A stretch of DNA of 11,706 nucleotides from Intestinibacter sp034113885 (GTDB taxonomy: Bacteria > Bacillota > Clostridia > Peptostreptococcales > Peptostreptococcaceae), in contig NZ_JAXEWM010000233.1 in assembly GCF_034113885.1 (NCBI RefSeq), positions 1 through 11,706 on the forward strand, given 5' to 3'. A program made the position numbers and the translations under genes. How positions within the stretch are numbered: position 1 is the first letter of the stretch; each line of letters begins with the position of its first letter. This document shows, piece by piece, positions 11,230 through 11,706 of the stretch. The notes under the pieces are model-generated. The model searched no databases and was not told where the DNA came from. It was given only the letters and a program-made list of their open reading frames with translations.

Positions 11230-11706
11230 CTATTTATTTTCAAAATCGAGATTGTATTTTTCTGATATTTCTAAAGCGACTAATGAAAGCCTTAGTTTTA
11301 TAAGAGTATCAGAATTTTTTAAGTCGATAGAGTATTTATTTTTTAATTTTTCTATTCTATATTTTAATGTGTTGTAGTGAATTTTTAATTTTTCAGATAT
11401 CAAATTTAAATTTCCATTTAAATCAAGGTAATATCTTATTGTAGTTATTAAATCCTGGTTATTTTCTTTTAAAAGATTCATAATTGTTGAATCAAATATA
11501 TAATGAAGCTTTTGCTTTGCAACAAAATCGTATATTAGGTCGTGTAAAATATAATCGTCATAATGATATATAATAGGACGATTTTGTTCATAAGGATTTA
11601 TATGGTTTCCAAAGTTTATAGCTGATAATGACTCAAAGTAAGCATTTCTTATATTTGAAATACCTTTAAATAGCTTGCTAACACCTACGCATAATGTATA
11701 ATCTTT
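11230..11706 (-). CDS. Second PucR/CdaR-type regulator (N-terminal part beyond window)
   Basis: The frame stays open on the minus strand from the window edge (11706) to the TAG at 11230, giving the C-terminal 158 residues. They begin in a CdaR-type domain (YTLCVGVSKLFKGISNIRNAY, broken after 20) and end in the PucR HTH (NGNLNLISEKLKIHYNTLKYRIEKLKN). The motif IHYNTLKYR is identical to that of the downstream gene at 9661-11214, and the two are alignable over the whole visible part, so they are tandem paralogues. An internal ATG at 11481 would cut the HTH region from its preceding domain and has no special support as a start. The 15-base gap to the next gene contains that gene's RBS. Confidence 0.85.
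   Translation of the reverse strand, partial: KDYTLCVGVSKLFKGISNIRNAYFESLSAINFGNHINPYEQNRPIIYHYDDYILHDLIYDFVAKQKLHYIFDSTIMNLLKENNQDLITTIRYYLDLNGNLNLISEKLKIHYNTLKYRIEKLKNKYSIDLKNSDTLIKLRLSLVALEISEKYNLDFENK

Noticed and set aside
11129..11377. Plus-strand frame across the junction of the two PucR-type genes
   Set aside because: No RBS or recognisable motif; both minus-strand genes are well supported there.
1..11706. CRISPR array, tRNA or rRNA genes
   Set aside because: No regularly spaced repeats, cloverleaf sequences or rRNA segments were seen on either strand.

Overview
The window is very AT-rich, has strong purine-rich ribosome binding sites, and contains anaerobe-type genes: an aldo/keto reductase with a ferredoxin-like tail, MscL with a zinc-ribbon tail, and PucR-type regulators. 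This suggests a low-GC anaerobic Firmicute, probably Clostridia and perhaps Peptostreptococcaceae. That placement is by impression only; no marker gene in the window fixes the species.

Layout. Positions 2-871 (+) hold the 3' part of an aldo/keto reductase gene, followed by a short palindromic repeat. Positions 1040-3939 are a run of minus-strand genes. In transcription order these are a Cys-rich lipoprotein with a recent internal duplication, an RSH-type HD hydrolase, MscL, a small double zinc-knuckle protein, and an RtcB-like gene that has lost its catalytic middle. Positions 4050-5600 form a small regulatory island: two near-identical Cro-sized HTH proteins (+), a longer HTH repressor between them (-), and a 152-residue protein of unknown function. 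The divergent promoters carry three copies of one operator, ACAAC-N5-GTTGW, placed so that each promoter can be shut off.

Positions 5735-7995 (+) are a compact operon for a divergent class II (fructose-bisphosphate-type) aldolase, an archaeal-like short triosephosphate-isomerase homologue and a long variant of the YjbQ/UPF0047 family. A SorC-type sugar-phosphate-sensing regulator follows at 8601-9587. Together they look like a sugar-phosphate cleavage module whose substrate cannot be read from sequence. A 305-bp element with 30-bp terminal inverted repeats (MITE-like) and a 61-codon reading frame lies between the operon and the regulator. One end of the same repeat recurs behind the aldo/keto reductase gene.

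Positions 9661-11706 (-) hold two tandem, homologous PucR/CdaR-type regulators; the upstream one runs off the window. Transcription units are mostly bounded by clear hairpin terminators, several of which can work in both directions between convergent genes.
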